The notes beneath the pieces were generated by a model. That model searched no databases and was not told where the DNA came from. It was given only the letters and a program-made list of their open reading frames with translations. DNA of 64,000 nt from Paenibacillus bovis (lineage in GTDB: Bacteria; Bacillota; Bacilli; Bacillales; Bacillaceae_C), in the NCBI GenBank assembly GCA_007679095.1, contig VEFU01000015.1:1-64000 (forward strand). The letters are read 5' to 3'. The number at the start of each line of letters is the position of its first letter. The first letter of the stretch is position 1. Positions 62,554-64,000 of the stretch are shown here, one piece after another. The translations under genes and the position numbers were made by a program.

Positions 62554-62616
62554 GAAGATATTGCTCACTATTCCACATATTATATGCTCTTATGCTCATT
62601 ATTTCACAATATCTTC
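62554..62616. repeat. Inverted repeat in the pflB upstream region
   Basis: GAAGATATTG (62554-62563) and its complement CAATATCTTC (62607-62616) are 43 bp apart. They lie just ahead of a TTGACA sequence about 40 bp before the pflB start, so they may bound a regulatory region. Confidence 0.6.
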
Positions 62617-62662
62617 ATCGTTGACATACTAATTGAAAATAGTAAAGGGGGATTTTTCCATC

Positions 62663-64000
62663 ATGAATCATTGGAAAGGTTTCGTAGAAGGTAGTTGGCA
62701 GGAGGAAGTAAATGTTCGGGATTTCATTGTGAATAATTTCACATTATACAATGGGAATGGTGATTTTTTAGAAGGTCCTACAGCAGAAACGAATAGGCTT
62801 TGGACCCAAGTAATGAAATTATCTCAAGCTGAGCGTGAAAATGGTGGTGTCCTGGATATGGACACAAGAATAGTATCTTCCATTACATCTCACGGTCCTG
62901 GTTATTTAAATAAAGATTTAGAGAAAATCGTAGGTATTCAAACGGACAAACCTTTTAAAAGGTCATTACAACCTTATGGTGGTATTCGCATGGCTACTGC
63001 TGCTGCAGAATCATATGGATATGAGGTCGAGGATGAAGTAAAAGAGATTTTTACGAAATACCGAAAAACGCATAACCAAGGTGTCTTTGATGCATATACC
63101 CCTGAAATGAGATTAGCACGATCTGCGGGCATCATCACTGGTCTTCCTGATGCATATGGTCGAGGACGAATAATAGGTGACTATCGTCGTGTTGCTCTGT
63201 ATGGAGTTGACTTCTTAATACAGCAAAAGCAAAGAGACTTAGAACTTGTCGGAAACGGAACAATGACCGAAGATGTCATTCGTAACCGTGAAGAAATAGC
63301 AGAACAAATACGTGCACTGCACGAACTAAAAGAACTTGGTAAGATGTATGGATTTGATATTTCAAAACCAGCAAGTAATGCCAAAGAAGCGTTTCAATGG
63401 TTATACTTTGCCTATCTCGCAGCTATTAAAGAACAAAATGGCGCTGCTATGAGTTTAGGTAGAGTATCAACATTCCTTGATATTTTTATAGAAAGAGATC
63501 TACAAAGTGGTATCTTGACCGAAAAAGAAGCACAAGAACTCGTCGATCATTTTGTTATGAAATTAAGACTTGTTAAGTTTGCTAGAACTCCCGAGTACAA
63601 TGAATTATTTAGTGGTGATCCTACTTGGGTTACAGAATCTATAGCAGGTATTAGTCTAGAAGGTAAACCACTAGTTACAAAGAATTCTTTTCGCTTTTTG
63701 CATACTTTAGATAACCTTGGTCCATCTCCTGAGCCTAACTTAACTGTACTTTGGTCCACACAATTGCCAGAGGAGTTTAAAAAGTATTGTTCATATATGT
63801 CTATCAAAACAAGCTCTATTCAATATGAAAATGACGATCTTATGCGACCGATCTATGGTGATGATTATGGAATAGCTTGTTGTGTATCTGCAATGAAAAT
63901 AGGAAAGCAAATGCAATTTTTTGGGGCGAGAGCAAATTTAGCTAAAGCATTACTCTACGCAATAAATGGAGGCGTAGATGAAATGAAAAAGATCCAAGTA
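62663..64000 (+). CDS. pflB: Formate C-acetyltransferase (pyruvate formate-lyase), 5' part
   Basis: The 446 codons visible are the N-terminal 60% of PFL; the gene runs off the window. It starts [22 protein letters not shown] and shows [56 protein letters not shown] and the catalytic Cys-Cys pair in [14 protein letters not shown] splits pyruvate with CoA into acetyl-CoA and formate without oxygen, using a glycyl radical located in the missing C-terminus. AAAGGGGG precedes the ATG. The activase gene pflA is expected beyond the window. Confidence 0.97.
   Translation, partial: MNHWKGFVEGSWQEEVNVRDFIVNNFTLYNGNGDFLEGPTAETNRLWTQVMKLSQAERENGGVLDMDTRIVSSITSHGPGYLNKDLEKIVGIQTDKPFKRSLQPYGGIRMATAAAESYGYEVEDEVKEIFTKYRKTHNQGVFDAYTPEMRLARSAGIITGLPDAYGRGRIIGDYRRVALYGVDFLIQQKQRDLELVGNGTMTEDVIRNREEIAEQIRALHELKELGKMYGFDISKPASNAKEAFQWLYFAYLAAIKEQNGAAMSLGRVSTFLDIFIERDLQSGILTEKEAQELVDHFVMKLRLVKFARTPEYNELFSGDPTWVTESIAGISLEGKPLVTKNSFRFLHTLDNLGPSPEPNLTVLWSTQLPEEFKKYCSYMSIKTSSIQYENDDLMRPIYGDDYGIACCVSAMKIGKQMQFFGARANLAKALLYAINGGVDEMKKIQV

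Overview
The window is chromosomal DNA of a low-GC, endospore-forming Bacillaceae bacterium. The evidence is the pairing of spore genes (gerD, kbaA, pdaB, cwlD, a Spo0E-like phosphatase) with sigW-rsiW, cdaA-cdaR-glmM, a glmS ribozyme, LicT-controlled beta-glucoside genes and Bacillus-type PTS genes. Genus is not certain from sequence alone; Oceanobacillus/Virgibacillus/Ornithinibacillus or Bacillus sensu lato all fit. The last third keeps the Bacillus subtilis order (ybaK-cwlD-salA-gerD-kbaA-pdaB, rRNA/tRNA, sigW-rsiW, cdaA-cdaR-glmM-glmS).

Region 1 (1-20 kb) is accessory. It holds an AIM24-family protein, two aldo/keto reductases, a SwrC-type RND exporter with a divergent TetR regulator and its palindromic operator, a membrane-anchored protein with a possible Cys-His-Asp triad, an AraC regulator beside a GH27 alpha-galactosidase, a two-component system, a TerC-family protein and the tRNA-hydroxylation pair trhP1/trhP2. 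Ten copies of a GTGCC(A/T)GGCAC palindrome lie between these genes, two of them forming the 3' end of trhP2.

Region 2 (20-32 kb) holds an MFS transporter, a cell-envelope-stress type module (NlpC/P60-like protein, response regulator, ABC transporter, sensor kinase) with matching triple CTTAAG operators, and a Mef-like MFS exporter preceded by a leader peptide almost the same as the macrolide-stalling ErmD leader. Then come a DUF2243-CtaG pair, a five-unit 52-bp tandem array, speG and yfiT.

Region 3 (32-41 kb) is a beta-glucoside/PTS locus: licT, bglP, bglH, a HAD phosphatase, ptsH and ptsI. LicT-type RNA antiterminators precede licT, bglP and, unusually, ptsHI. proC follows, then a second copy of a ~190-bp MITE.

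Region 4 (41-54.7 kb) is cell-envelope and c-di-AMP control: glmS with its ribozyme, a second array with an exact 52-bp period, glmM, cdaR and cdaA. A pair of IS1182-family elements flanking folT and a P-loop ATPase gene separates cdaA from rsiW-sigW.

Region 5 (54.7-64 kb) holds a Spo0E-like gene, eight tRNAs plus a 5S rRNA with no 16S/23S but with its own promoter, the sporulation/germination block, and the 5' part of pflB running off the end of the window.
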